Assembly: GCF_900290195.1 (NCBI RefSeq)
Contig: NZ_OLMF01000004.1
Coordinates: forward strand, 1,353,501-1,417,500
Direction: 5' to 3'
DNA length: 64,000 bases
Source of the DNA: Anaerococcus marasmi
GTDB taxonomy: Bacteria; Bacillota; Clostridia; Tissierellales; Peptoniphilaceae
Shown here: positions 1 to 8,880 of the stretch, piece by piece
How the letters are laid out: each line of letters begins with the position of its first letter
How positions within the stretch are numbered: the first letter of the stretch is position 1
Notes under the pieces: model-generated
Database searches by the model: none
Told to the model about the DNA's origin: nothing
What the model saw: the letters and a program-made list of their open reading frames with translations, nothing else
Made by a program: the position numbers and the translations under genes

Positions 1-1
1 C

Positions 2-550
2 CACGCTGCTTTTACCGGCATATCTGTCTTTATTGCAGCAAGTCTAAAGGCTTACGCAGGATTTGGTTTTTCTGCAGGACTAGTAGACTTTATCCTTTCA
101 CTAAAAAACCCAATGCACGCCAATATCCTAATACTTGTAATTATGGGTATAGTGTATTTTGCTCTTTACTATTTTGTCTTTAGTGTTTTGATAGAAAAAT
201 GGGATATAGCTACACCAGGTAGGAAAACAGAAGATACAGGGAAAGTTAGACCAGATGATAAAAGCGCACTAGAAGAAGAAAACGAGAAAAAGATAGTTCA
301 CTCAAATTCTTACGAGAAGACAGCGGCGGTAATATTAGAAGGTCTCGGTGGCAAGGAAAATATCGACACCACAAGCTATTGTACAACAAGGCTTAGACTA
401 ACAGTCCATGACCAAGAAAAGGTAAGTGACGAAAGAATAAAGGAAGCAGGAGTAGCTGGAGTTATGAAGCCAGGCCCTAAGGCTGTCCAAGTAATCATAG
501 GACCACAAGTCCAAGCTGTTTACGATGAATTTATGAAACTAATTAAATAG
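2..550 (+). CDS. PTS EIICB component, glucose/N-acetylglucosamine family (C-terminal part)
   Basis: The frame is open from the window edge, so the start lies outside. The first ~35 codons read as the end of an EIIC domain (a GFSAGLVDF stretch typical of the glucose/GlcNAc family), followed by a membrane segment with YYFVF. An acidic, lysine-rich linker leads to an EIIB domain with the phosphocysteine motif YCTTRLRL. Such proteins take up a hexose or amino-hexose and phosphorylate it as it crosses the membrane. The sugar cannot be fixed from this fragment; GlcNAc or glucose is likely. A strong terminator follows directly, so this is the last gene of its operon. Confidence 0.85.
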   Translation, partial: HAAFTGISVFIAASLKAYAGFGFSAGLVDFILSLKNPMHANILILVIMGIVYFALYYFVFSVLIEKWDIATPGRKTEDTGKVRPDDKSALEEENEKKIVHSNSYEKTAAVILEGLGGKENIDTTSYCTTRLRLTVHDQEKVSDERIKEAGVAGVMKPGPKAVQVIIGPQVQAVYDEFMKLIK

Positions 551-568
551 CATATTCTCTCCGTTAAT

Positions 569-602
569 AAACTCCTAGATTTTAATTGATCTGGGAGTTT
601 TT
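569..602 (+). terminator. Rho-independent terminator after the PTS gene
   Basis: AAACTCC and GGAGTTT form the stem, extended by TAGAT/ATCTG, and a T-run follows about 20 bases after the stop codon. Confidence 0.8.
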
Positions 603-850
603 GGATTGGATTTAAAGCTTAATTTATTTTAATAATTCTTATAACAATTATTAGGTTCTAGAATAATTTTCTTACAGAAAAACAAATAATTAGAAAACTC
701 TTATAATTTTCTGTCTTAGACTTTGCAAAAATAATAAAAAGCTCAAGTCTCAAAAAACATAAGACATCTAGATTTAAAAATCCATAATCCAAATCATCCC
801 TTGTTAAATTTTAGTTTTTTATTTTCAGATACTAGCATATTAATTTCCAA

Positions 851-880
851 AACAAAAGCCTCCCGCATTGGGGAGGTTTT
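851..880 (-). terminator. Rho-independent terminator of the flavodiiron gene
   Basis: Read on the minus strand, CCTCCC pairs with GGGAGG around a short loop and is followed by CTTTTGTTTT. The stretch between this hairpin and the terminator at 569-602 is AT-rich and I see no gene in it. Confidence 0.8.
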
Positions 881-913
881 CTGAGTTAAACAGCATAATA
901 TATAATACTTGAT

Positions 914-2158
914 TTATTTCTTTTGTGAAGCAGCCTTTTCTTTTTCTTCTCTACGTTTCTTCATAGAGTCTTTGATTCCTTCAACTATAGCGTCCATATC
1001 GCCTTCTTTTGATGATTTAAGGCTTGATACTATATCGAGTCCTTCTGGAAGTACGTCCATTAGTCTCATTTCTTCGTCTAGGAATTTCTCCATTTTTTCT
1101 GCTGCTTGTGGAGCCCATGTACCATTTCCTATGATTGAAACAGCTCTGTTTTGTAAGTTTAGAGCAGCCATATCGTTTAGGAAGTCCTTCATCTTTGGAT
1201 AGATACCTAGGTTGTAGGTTACAGATGCTAAAACTAGGTTAGAGTATTTGAATGTTTCAGCTATTAGGGTAGAAACATCTGTGTTTGATACGTCTCTTAG
1301 TGAGATATCTGTAATTCCTGCTTCGCATAATTTACTTGCAAGGGCTTGGGCTGCAAATTCTGTATTACCATACATTGATGCATATACGATTAACACACCT
1401 TCTTTTTCAGGCTCATAGGTTGCCCAGTGAACGTATTTATCAATAATATAGCCGAAATTATCTCTCCATACTAGGCCGTGAAGTGGGCAGATATATTTAA
1501 GGTCTAGGCCACCTGCTTTTTCTAGGGCTTTTTGTACGAATGTACCGTATTTACCTACGATATTTGTGTAGTATCTACGTCCTTCGTCTAGGTAGTCTCT
1601 ATCCCAATCTACTTCGTCAGCAAATAATCTACCGTTGTTTGCTATAAATGAACCAAAGGCGTCAGCTGAGAATAATACCTTATCTGTACTATCATAGCTC
1701 ATTAGAACTTCTGGCCAGTGAACCATTGGTGCTTCTACAAATGTAAATTCGTGTTTACCAAAGCTAAATGTATCGCCTTCTTTTACTTCGATGTATCTAT
1801 CATCTACATGATAACCAAATTGTCTCATAAACATAACTCCCTTTTCAGAAGAGATTATCTTCATGTTTGGATATCTTTGTAGCATAAGTTCTATAGCTGA
1901 GCAGTGGTCTGGTTCCATGTGGTGAACTATCATGTAGTCTAGGTCACGACCATCTAGAACTCTTGCTATATTTACCATATATTCTCTTGTTACAGCCCAA
2001 TCTATTGAATCGATTAGAACTGTTTTTTCGTCCATTAGTAGGTATGAGTTGTAAGAGACTCCTTGAGGAATAGGAAATATATTCTCAAATAAGGCAAGTC
2101 TTCTATCATCCCCACCTACATAATATAAATCATCTGTTACTTTTCTAACTGTATACAT
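914..2158 (-). CDS. fprA: Flavodiiron protein (A-type flavoprotein, FprA family)
   Basis: Cytoplasmic flavodiiron proteins reduce O2 to water (or NO to N2O) and protect anaerobes. The N-terminal metallo-beta-lactamase-like domain keeps the diiron ligands: H80, E82, D84 and H85 in HMEPDH, H147 in MVHWPE, D166 in SADAF and H227 in CPLHG. A flavodoxin domain begins near residue 255 with the FMN loop YASMYGNTE. At 414 residues it has normal family length with no extra C-terminal domain, so it needs an external donor, usually rubredoxin. It lies 12 bases downstream of the acyl-CoA dehydrogenase fusion, behind a clear AGGAGG site, and is probably co-transcribed with it. That fusion ends in a rubredoxin-like domain lacking its cysteines. 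Confidence 0.93.
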   Translation of the reverse strand: MYTVRKVTDDLYYVGGDDRRLALFENIFPIPQGVSYNSYLLMDEKTVLIDSIDWAVTREYMVNIARVLDGRDLDYMIVHHMEPDHCSAIELMLQRYPNMKIISSEKGVMFMRQFGYHVDDRYIEVKEGDTFSFGKHEFTFVEAPMVHWPEVLMSYDSTDKVLFSADAFGSFIANNGRLFADEVDWDRDYLDEGRRYYTNIVGKYGTFVQKALEKAGGLDLKYICPLHGLVWRDNFGYIIDKYVHWATYEPEKEGVLIVYASMYGNTEFAAQALASKLCEAGITDISLRDVSNTDVSTLIAETFKYSNLVLASVTYNLGIYPKMKDFLNDMAALNLQNRAVSIIGNGTWAPQAAEKMEKFLDEEMRLMDVLPEGLDIVSSLKSSKEGDMDAIVEGIKDSMKKRREEKEKAASQKK

Positions 2159-2170
2159 TAAATCCTCCTA

Positions 2171-4099
2171 CTACTTTCTGTCTTCTGGGAATTCAACTTT
2201 GATGAATTCTTCTTTAGCTTCTCCAGAAACTGGACTTACCCATTCATCTGGCAATTTGTCAAATGGTGTTCCTGGTTCAACTCCTTGTGTAGGATCGCCT
2301 ACTTCTGGGTCATATTCGTAACCAGATCCCAAATCCACGTAAATATCTTCTTTGGGAGCCATTTTCCTTGGTTTAGATCTTTTCATCTTCTTCATAGGTG
2401 GTGCTGGTTTCTTTTCTTCTCCATTATCAAGTTCTTTGATAAGTAGTGGAAGGATTACCATAGCATCGCCTACGATACCGTAGTCACAGTTATTAAAGAT
2501 TGGAGCATTAGCGCTGCTGTTGATTGCAACGATTGTTGAAGCGTTTTTCATTCCCTTCAAGTGTTGACCTGCTCCTGATACTCCAACTCCGATATAGAGG
2601 TTACCCTTAAAGGTTTGACCACTCATACCGATGTATCTTTCTAGTGGAATGTATTTAAGTGTTTCTGCAACTGGTCTTGATGATGAAATAGCTGCACCTG
2701 CTTGGTAAGCTAGATCTTCGATTAGTTTCATGTTTTTCTTCTCACCAATACCACGACCTGCTACAACTACTCTTTGTGCTTCTGGGATTGGTGTGTTTGG
2801 ATCGATTCCAACTGTGAAGTCATATCCGTCTTTTTTAAGAGCTGCAACTAATTTTTCAACTGCTTCTTTTGGATCACCTGTGTAGATTTCTTTCTTACGT
2901 AAGCCTGCTATTGGGCCAGCATCTTTGCCTCTTCCCCCTGCTCTTTTCATCTTTGGAGCACGACCTACAGTATTAGCACCTACTACAACTCTCATGATCT
3001 CGTTAGTTCCTTCGTAGATTTGTGTAATCTTAGCGTCTCTGAAGAATCTTTCAACATCAACACCCTTGATAAATCCAGAACCACCATAAACTTGTACAGC
3101 TTCTGTTGCTATCTTCATAGCAAGGTCTGATGCAACTTGTTTAGCCATAGCAGCTTCTGCAGAATATCTTTCGTGATTTTCTTTAAGTTCTGCTGCATGA
3201 TAAATCATAAGTCTAGCACCATGTAGGTGGGTTGCCATGTCAGCAAGTTTAAAGGTATTTGCTTGTAAGTGAGCTATTGGAAGACCGAATTGTTCACGTT
3301 CTTTAGCATAAGCTAGGGCAGATTCATAAGCGCCTTGGCCTATACCTAAAGCTTGAGATGCTATACCAATTCTACCACCATCTAGGGTAGCCATAGCGAT
3401 CTTAAATCCTTGACCTTCCTTACCTAGTAAGTTTTCTTTTGGAACCTTAACATTTTCAAAGTGAAGTTCAGCTGTAGAAGATGATCTGATACCTAGCTTG
3501 TCGTAGTGATCAGAGAAGGTGAAGCCTTCGAAATCTTTTTCTACTATGAAAGCTGAAATTCCATGTGTTCCTATACCTGGTGTAGTAACCGCGAATACTA
3601 CATATGTATCAGCTTTTGGAGCATTTGTAATAAATATCTTTTTACCATTAAGGATGTAGTTATCACCATCAAGTTCTGCTGTTGTTTCTGTTCCACCAGC
3701 GTCTGAACCTGCGTTTTCTTCTGTAAGTCCAAATCCACCGAGTTTTTCACCCTTAGCAAGTGGAGTTAGGTATTTTTTCTTTTGTTCTTCTGTACCAAAA
3801 GCAAAAATTGGCCATGAACCTAAAGATGTGTGTGCTGAACAAATTACACCAACACCACCGTCTACTCTTGATAATTCTTCTACAACGATTGCATAAGAAA
3901 TAACGTCAAGACCTTGACCACCGTATTCTTTAGGATAAGGTATTCCTAAGAATCCTAATTCTCCCATTTCTTTAACTATGTCATCTGGGAATTCATTCTT
4001 TTGATCTAGGTCGAATGCTATTGGTTTTACTTTTTCTTCAGCAAAAGCTCTAACTTTTTTACGTAGGGCCTCATGTTGATCTGTTGTCTTAAAAAGCAT
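2171..4099 (-). CDS. Acyl-CoA dehydrogenase / ETF-alpha / degenerate rubredoxin fusion
   Basis: Residues 1-380 are a short-chain (butyryl-type) acyl-CoA dehydrogenase with the catalytic glutamate context [10 protein letters not shown]. Residues ~410-570 are the FAD-binding C-terminal half of electron-transfer flavoprotein alpha ([37 protein letters not shown]). Residues ~585-635 align with rubredoxin: [26 protein letters not shown] and a following G. The four iron-binding cysteines are replaced: D589 and S592 stand for the first CxxC, S622 and S625 for the second. No ETF-beta gene is nearby. The start has a good AGGAGG site. The next gene is the flavodiiron protein. I infer electron flow from acyl-CoA oxidation toward O2 detoxification, but the rubredoxin domain cannot bind iron in the usual way. 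Confidence 0.92.
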   Translation of the reverse strand: MLFKTTDQHEALRKKVRAFAEEKVKPIAFDLDQKNEFPDDIVKEMGELGFLGIPYPKEYGGQGLDVISYAIVVEELSRVDGGVGVICSAHTSLGSWPIFAFGTEEQKKKYLTPLAKGEKLGGFGLTEENAGSDAGGTETTAELDGDNYILNGKKIFITNAPKADTYVVFAVTTPGIGTHGISAFIVEKDFEGFTFSDHYDKLGIRSSSTAELHFENVKVPKENLLGKEGQGFKIAMATLDGGRIGIASQALGIGQGAYESALAYAKEREQFGLPIAHLQANTFKLADMATHLHGARLMIYHAAELKENHERYSAEAAMAKQVASDLAMKIATEAVQVYGGSGFIKGVDVERFFRDAKITQIYEGTNEIMRVVVGANTVGRAPKMKRAGGRGKDAGPIAGLRKKEIYTGDPKEAVEKLVAALKKDGYDFTVGIDPNTPIPEAQRVVVAGRGIGEKKNMKLIEDLAYQAGAAISSSRPVAETLKYIPLERYIGMSGQTFKGNLYIGVGVSGAGQHLKGMKNASTIVAINSSANAPIFNNCDYGIVGDAMVILPLLIKELDNGEEKKPAPPMKKMKRSKPRKMAPKEDIYVDLGSGYEYDPEVGDPTQGVEPGTPFDKLPDEWVSPVSGEAKEEFIKVEFPEDRK

Positions 4100-4393
4100 A
4101 AAATCCTCCTTTTATAATTGTCATCTACTTAAATTGTAGCCTTAATAAAAAGATTTGTCAAATATATTTACCTGTCAAAATATTTATAAAATTCTTACTA
4201 ATATCTCTAAAATTTTTATGAAATAGTTTAATTTTAGCTAAGAAATTCTACTATATTTTAAGATAAATCGAAAGCAAATCTAAAAAGCTTTTCCTAGTTT
4301 ATATATAGCCCATTTCTAATACTTTTAATCGTTTATTTTTTATAAATATACTAAAGATTCGAAATAGGGGTAAAATAGCCTAGAGGTGAAAAT

Positions 4394-5080
4394 ATGAAAA
4401 AATCAATTAAAAATATCTCCATCTTACTAGTTTTATCCCTATTTATTAGCTCATGTAGTAATAAAGAAAATAAAGAAGATAAAAATAGTAAGGCAGAAAT
4501 TACAGAAAAAGCTGATCAAAAATCTAAGAATGAAGAAAAAAATGAAGAGCAAAAATCCAAGGATAAGGAAAAAATAAAGAAAGATAAAGAGGAGAAAAAG
4601 GAAGAAAAAAAAGAAGCTCCTAAGGACGAAGATTTAGAAAATAAGAAGGAGCAAGAAGAAAGTCCTTCTGAAGATAAAAAAATCCAAGAGGACTCTCCTT
4701 CAGAAAGTGAAGATTTCCTAGCTGATGGCCAATACTTGACTATCCTTGCCTCTGAAGGCGGCGGGAAAGCCCAGGGTACTATAGGATATTGCCAAGAAGC
4801 CTTCGCAGACGCTTCTACAAGCACTTTTACTATAAAGGGTAGCCTATCCTATAGCGAAGAGGTCGGAACCTTGGATGACTACCAAATAATGGCAAATTCG
4901 ACCTATGACTTCTCCTTTGATGAGGATACAGTCTTTCAAACTACAAGCGGCATGGCCGAGCCTCAAATCATGACAGTAGATGAGTTTAATTCCTACCTAG
5001 AAGAATGTAAGGACACAGGTCTAGGCCTTGTACTCGTAATCGAAAATGGCCTTGTAAAAAGCGCTAGTATTTCTTCTTAA
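4394..5080 (+). CDS. Secreted lipoprotein with charged linker, function unknown
   Basis: A lipoprotein signal peptide is visible: KK, a hydrophobic core SILLVLSLF, and the lipobox ISSC with cysteine near residue 21. Residues 25-105 are almost only K, E, D, S and Q and look like a flexible spacer. Residues ~110-228 form a small folded domain (DGQYLTILASEG, FTIKGSLSYSEE, EFNSYLEECKD, GLGLVLVIENG) that I do not recognise. The gene stands alone between divergent and convergent neighbours, with its own ribosome site (GAGGTG). The protein is probably anchored outside the membrane. Confidence 0.75.
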   Translation: MKKSIKNISILLVLSLFISSCSNKENKEDKNSKAEITEKADQKSKNEEKNEEQKSKDKEKIKKDKEEKKEEKKEAPKDEDLENKKEQEESPSEDKKIQEDSPSESEDFLADGQYLTILASEGGGKAQGTIGYCQEAFADASTSTFTIKGSLSYSEEVGTLDDYQIMANSTYDFSFDEDTVFQTTSGMAEPQIMTVDEFNSYLEECKDTGLGLVLVIENGLVKSASISS

Positions 5081-5085
5081 AATAA

Positions 5086-5127
5086 AATGCAGAAAGCAAA
5101 ATCTCCTTGCTTCCTGCATTATTTTTT
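5086..5127. terminator. Bidirectional terminator between lipoprotein gene and lacD
   Basis: AATGCAG plus AAGCAA pairs with TTGCTT plus CTGCATT, and the stem has T-rich sequence on both strands. It serves both convergent genes. Confidence 0.8.
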
Positions 5128-6109
5128 ATTCTTCTATTTTCTCAAAAACAGAGTGAGCTGTTTCTTTTAATACTTCATTTAGGGTTTGGATGTTTTCTTT
5201 TCCTGTTGTTTCTAGCCATTTTTTGGCTTCTTCTTGATCTTTACCAAATATTTCTACTGAATCTTTCCAAGTTGCTCTACCGCAGAGAACTCCGTTGAAG
5301 TTTGAGTCTGCTTCTTTGGCAAGTTTTAATGTTTCTTGGAATAGTTCTGCAGTAATTCCACCTGATAGGAAGATGAATGGTAGGTTAGTTGAGTCTGATT
5401 GGTCTTTGAAGTGTTTGATTGCTTCCTCTCTTGTGTAAACTGCTTCTTCCTTGCCGAGTCCTTCTACGAAGTTCATATTGGTTGGTGTTTCAACCTTAAG
5501 AACGTCTACCTTGTATTTTGGATCAGAGAATTCTTTCATAGCAGTATTTACCTTGTGTGGTCTTACCTTTGCGTATTCAGCATTTTTTTCAGATTCCATA
5601 TTTCTATCATAAGTGATGATTTCCAAGAAATGTGGAAGTCCTAGGCCTTCACATTCGTAGCCTACTCTTTCTACCCAAGCTCTTTTGATGTCATTTGTTT
5701 CTTCTTCATCATCACAGTCGTAGTAGAGAAGGGTCTTTATAGCGTTAGCTCCCATTTCTTTTGCTCTAAGTACGCTCATGAAGTTAATAAGTCTTGGAAG
5801 TCTTCCTTCATCGTATTCATCATAACCTGTTTGCTCGTAGCTTAGGATAAGGCCTGCATTATCTGCCCTAGCTGCAATTCCTTTTTCTCCATAGATTGGG
5901 TCAAGTAGGATTGATGAGGCAAATGGTGTTAGTTCTTTTGAAACTAATTCCTTGTATGCTCCTATTCCTTCTACATTGTTAAGGTCAGGATTAGCTTTAC
6001 CCATCATCTTTTCCATTGAACCTCTTTGGTCAATTGCAAGGGCAGCTATGGCTCCTTCTTCATTGATTAATTGTTTAAGATTTTCTAGTTTTTCTTGTGA
6101 AATTTTCAT
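5126..6109 (-). CDS. lacD: Tagatose 1,6-bisphosphate aldolase
   Basis: At 327 residues it has LacD length and begins with the family pattern (AIAALAIDQRGSMEKM, then SILLDPIYGEKG). It splits tagatose-1,6-bisphosphate into dihydroxyacetone phosphate and glyceraldehyde-3-phosphate, the last step of the tagatose-6-phosphate pathway. Its ATG overlaps the lacC stop in TAATG, so the two are translationally coupled. It is the last gene of the aga-type operon. No other lacD is in the window, so the two lacAB pathways presumably depend on it. Confidence 0.95.
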   Translation of the reverse strand: MKISQEKLENLKQLINEEGAIAALAIDQRGSMEKMMGKANPDLNNVEGIGAYKELVSKELTPFASSILLDPIYGEKGIAARADNAGLILSYEQTGYDEYDEGRLPRLINFMSVLRAKEMGANAIKTLLYYDCDDEEETNDIKRAWVERVGYECEGLGLPHFLEIITYDRNMESEKNAEYAKVRPHKVNTAMKEFSDPKYKVDVLKVETPTNMNFVEGLGKEEAVYTREEAIKHFKDQSDSTNLPFIFLSGGITAELFQETLKLAKEADSNFNGVLCGRATWKDSVEIFGKDQEEAKKWLETTGKENIQTLNEVLKETAHSVFEKIEE

Positions 6110-7035
6110 TATACTTCCTCCACTTTTATTTCTTCAAAATATTTGTCAAACTTTTCTATTTCTATATGGGCGATTTCTTCTGTTAGAACATTTAATAGAC
6201 CACAAGTCATTGAAGTCTTTATTATTTCTTCGTCAGATTTTCCTTCATCTATTGCAAAAAGCGCCCCTGCAAGGGATGAATCACCGCTTCCTACTGGATT
6301 TACGGCTTCTACTTTTGGAACCTTGGCATTGTAGATTTTATCTTTAATCTTAACCATTGCTCCATCTTTTCCCATAGACACTATTATATATGGGATATCC
6401 TTAAATGGTTCTTGCTTTAGAATTTCCTTAAGGTCTTTCTTTTCTATTTTTCTGCCTAATACGTCAGCTATTTCTGTTTCGTTAGGCTTTATGAGGTCTG
6501 GTTTTTCTTCTGCATTGATCATGTCCTTAAGGGTATTGCCAGAAGTGTCTACTGAGACGAATTTATCATGTTTTTTGGCATATTTTATTATCTCTTTGTA
6601 GAAATCACTTGTAAGCCCCTTAGGAAGGGATCCTGATATATTTATTATATTACAGCCCTCGCTTATTTGATCAAGCTTATTTAGGAATTCTTCTTCCTCT
6701 TCTTTACTTATAGTTGGGCCTGCCTCGAGGATTTCGGTTTGCTTACCTTCGTGAAGGATGGCTATACAATTTCTCGTATCGCCCTTAATCTTAACAAATC
6801 TTGCCTCTTGGCCTCTATTTTCTAGGCCTTCTTCTATAAATTCTCCAAGTTTTCCCCCTGCAAATCCTGAGTGTACAGGCTTACTTCCCAATTCTTTTAG
6901 AACATATCCAACATGGATTCCCTTACCACCAGCATGCTTTTCTATATCACTAGTTCTTGTAACATCATCTATGTTGAACTTTTCTAATTGGTAGGAAATA
7001 TCTACAGAAGGGTTCGCTGTTATCGTTAGTATCAT
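6109..7035 (-). CDS. lacC: Tagatose-6-phosphate kinase (PfkB family)
   Basis: This PfkB-type sugar kinase starts with MILTITANPSVDISY, has the substrate-binding HAGGKGIHV motif near residue 35, and ends with the catalytic anion-hole motif NPVGSGDSSLAGAL. It phosphorylates tagatose-6-phosphate with ATP to the 1,6-bisphosphate. 1-Phosphofructokinases share this fold, but the overlap with lacD downstream and the aga operon context favour LacC. Its start overlaps the nagA stop by four bases (ATGA). Confidence 0.93.
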   Translation of the reverse strand: MILTITANPSVDISYQLEKFNIDDVTRTSDIEKHAGGKGIHVGYVLKELGSKPVHSGFAGGKLGEFIEEGLENRGQEARFVKIKGDTRNCIAILHEGKQTEILEAGPTISKEEEEEFLNKLDQISEGCNIINISGSLPKGLTSDFYKEIIKYAKKHDKFVSVDTSGNTLKDMINAEEKPDLIKPNETEIADVLGRKIEKKDLKEILKQEPFKDIPYIIVSMGKDGAMVKIKDKIYNAKVPKVEAVNPVGSGDSSLAGALFAIDEGKSDEEIIKTSMTCGLLNVLTEEIAHIEIEKFDKYFEEIKVEEV

Positions 7036-8159
7036 CCAAATACCCTTTCTCCATTTAGGAAGGTCGCAGTAAGGTCTAAGTTATCATCAAGGACTATGAA
7101 GTCTGCGTCATAGCCTTCGTGAATCTTGCCGCATACATCGTCGATTCCGACAGACTTGGCAGGAATAAGGCTTGCCATTTGGATAGCCTCAAAGACATCT
7201 GCAATCTCCCATTCTACAACATTTTTGACAGCTTCTTTAAGTTTTAAGATAGATCCTGCAAGGTTTCCGCTGTCTTTTAATCTTGCTGTTCCATCTTTTA
7301 CTATTACAGGATAGTCTCCTAACTTGTAATCTCCTTCAGCCATACCACCTGCTGACATACAATCTGTAATAAGAGCTATCCTATCTCTTCCCTTTGCGTC
7401 CATCAAGATCTCTGCTGCGGCAGGATTTACGTGATGGCCGTCACATATTAATTCTCCTATAGAATCAGTCTTCATAGCAGCTCCCACCATTCCAGGATTT
7501 CTGTGATGGAGGCCACTCATGCCATTATATACATGGACAAAGATATCAGCTCCAGCATCTACTGCCTCTACTGCCCTTTCAAAGCTCGCATCAGAATGGC
7601 CTAGGGCAACTCTTACGCCCATAGCGTTGGCTTTTTTGATAAAGTCGATTGCCCCATCTCTTTCTGGAGCAATGGCAATTTTATTTACAAGGCCCTTAGA
7701 GAGCTCTTTCCACCTTTTTAGCTTATCTATAGAAGGATCAGACATGTAGGAAGGATTTTGGGCTCCCTTATACTTTTCTGTGAAGAAAGGCCCCTCAAGG
7801 AAGACTCCACGAACCTTGGCACCTTCTACGTCTTCGTATTCTTCGCCAATTACCTCACAAGCCTTATCGAGCTTTTCTGTAGTATCTGTAAGGGTTGTTG
7901 GAAGAAAGCTTGTAACTCCACATTCCAAAATCCCCTTGGATATTTCATTTAGATAGCCCTTTTCACAATCCATGATGTCCTTACCGGCATAGCCGTGAAT
8001 GTGGGTATCTACAAGACCTGGAGCTATTATCTCTCCCAAGTATTCAAACTCTTCTGGCTTATCTTTGGAAAATGACTTCACTTTCCCATCTTCCACTTCC
8101 ATATAATAATCTTCTAAAACTTTATCTTCTAGCACTATATATTTTGCTGAATAATACAT
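7032..8159 (-). CDS. nagA: N-acetylhexosamine-6-phosphate deacetylase (NagA/AgaA)
   Basis: This amidohydrolase has the metal-binding HIHG (H53, H55), GHSDAS, HVYNGMSG, the CDGHH motif and ITDCMSAGG. It removes acetate from GlcNAc-6-P or GalNAc-6-P. Next to agaS, lacC and lacD, the substrate is more likely GalNAc-6-P, giving galactosamine-6-P for AgaS, so AgaA would be an equally good name. Sequence alone does not separate the two specificities. Confidence 0.92.
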   Translation of the reverse strand: MYYSAKYIVLEDKVLEDYYMEVEDGKVKSFSKDKPEEFEYLGEIIAPGLVDTHIHGYAGKDIMDCEKGYLNEISKGILECGVTSFLPTTLTDTTEKLDKACEVIGEEYEDVEGAKVRGVFLEGPFFTEKYKGAQNPSYMSDPSIDKLKRWKELSKGLVNKIAIAPERDGAIDFIKKANAMGVRVALGHSDASFERAVEAVDAGADIFVHVYNGMSGLHHRNPGMVGAAMKTDSIGELICDGHHVNPAAAEILMDAKGRDRIALITDCMSAGGMAEGDYKLGDYPVIVKDGTARLKDSGNLAGSILKLKEAVKNVVEWEIADVFEAIQMASLIPAKSVGIDDVCGKIHEGYDADFIVLDDNLDLTATFLNGERVFG

Positions 8160-8173
8160 TTAATCTCCTTAGC

Positions 8174-8875
8174 TTATCTCGGACTATAACTCGTTTCATA
8201 GTAGAACTTGTCTCCTCTGGCGTAGGATATAGTATATTCTAATAAATTCTCGTCAAAATCAAAACTTTTTCTTATAATCTTAAGACTTGGGGCATCAGGT
8301 CTCTGTCCCAAGAAGCCTGCAATCTTTTTAGTCAAATTCCCAACAGAAAACTTCTCATTTACTGTGAAAATCGCAGCATTTGATTCATCAAATATATCAT
8401 AGAGGGGCTTTTTACTTACAAGCTCCCTAGAAATATTAGTAAACCTCTCATAGGGAATGTAAGTTGTCTCATACATCATAGGCTCATCATCTGCAAGCCT
8501 AAGCCTAACAAGCTCAATCACCAAGTCCATATTCTCAAGCTTCATCTGCCCTGCCAAGTCCTTGTTGGCTTTCTTGATCCTAAAGTCGATTATCTCAGAC
8601 TTTGGCTTCATACCATTGGCTATGGTCCTCTGGGTAAAGGAATAGTAATTTGAAAGATTGTCCCTCAAATTATGCTTACCTGTAACAAAACTCCCCTTGC
8701 CTTGGATTTGAACTATAAGACCACTATTGACTAGCTCTCCTATAGCATTTCTAATAGTCGTCCTACTCACATCGTAGTCAATGCAAAGCTGCCTTTCAGA
8801 AGGAATCTTGTCTCCCTTTTCCATAGTGGAGATTTTCTCTGTAATATCCTTTATAATCTCAGAATAAAGACTCAT
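8174..8875 (-). CDS. GntR-family regulator, HutC/UTRA subfamily (aga/nag repressor)
   Basis: An N-terminal winged helix-turn-helix (IPSERQLCIDYDVSRTTIRNAI, residues ~24-46, then GKGSFV) is followed by a UTRA ligand domain (residues ~90-233). This architecture matches NagR, DasR and AgaR2-type regulators that sense amino-sugar phosphates. It lies in the aga operon between agaS and nagA. A near-perfect dre-like operator sits at 10026-10041 over the operon start point, so autoregulation by this protein is the simplest reading. Confidence 0.88.
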   Translation of the reverse strand: MSLYSEIIKDITEKISTMEKGDKIPSERQLCIDYDVSRTTIRNAIGELVNSGLIVQIQGKGSFVTGKHNLRDNLSNYYSFTQRTIANGMKPKSEIIDFRIKKANKDLAGQMKLENMDLVIELVRLRLADDEPMMYETTYIPYERFTNISRELVSKKPLYDIFDESNAAIFTVNEKFSVGNLTKKIAGFLGQRPDAPSLKIIRKSFDFDENLLEYTISYARGDKFYYETSYSPR

Positions 8876-8880
8876 AAGCC

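Noticed and set aside
2171-4099. Sequencing error as explanation of the missing rubredoxin cysteines
   Set aside because: All four codons differ from cysteine by substitutions spread over 110 bases while the frame and the flanking motif remain intact.
5107-5298. Plus-strand frame over the end of lacD
   Set aside because: It is antisense to a well-supported gene and reads as a leucine/phenylalanine-rich shadow.
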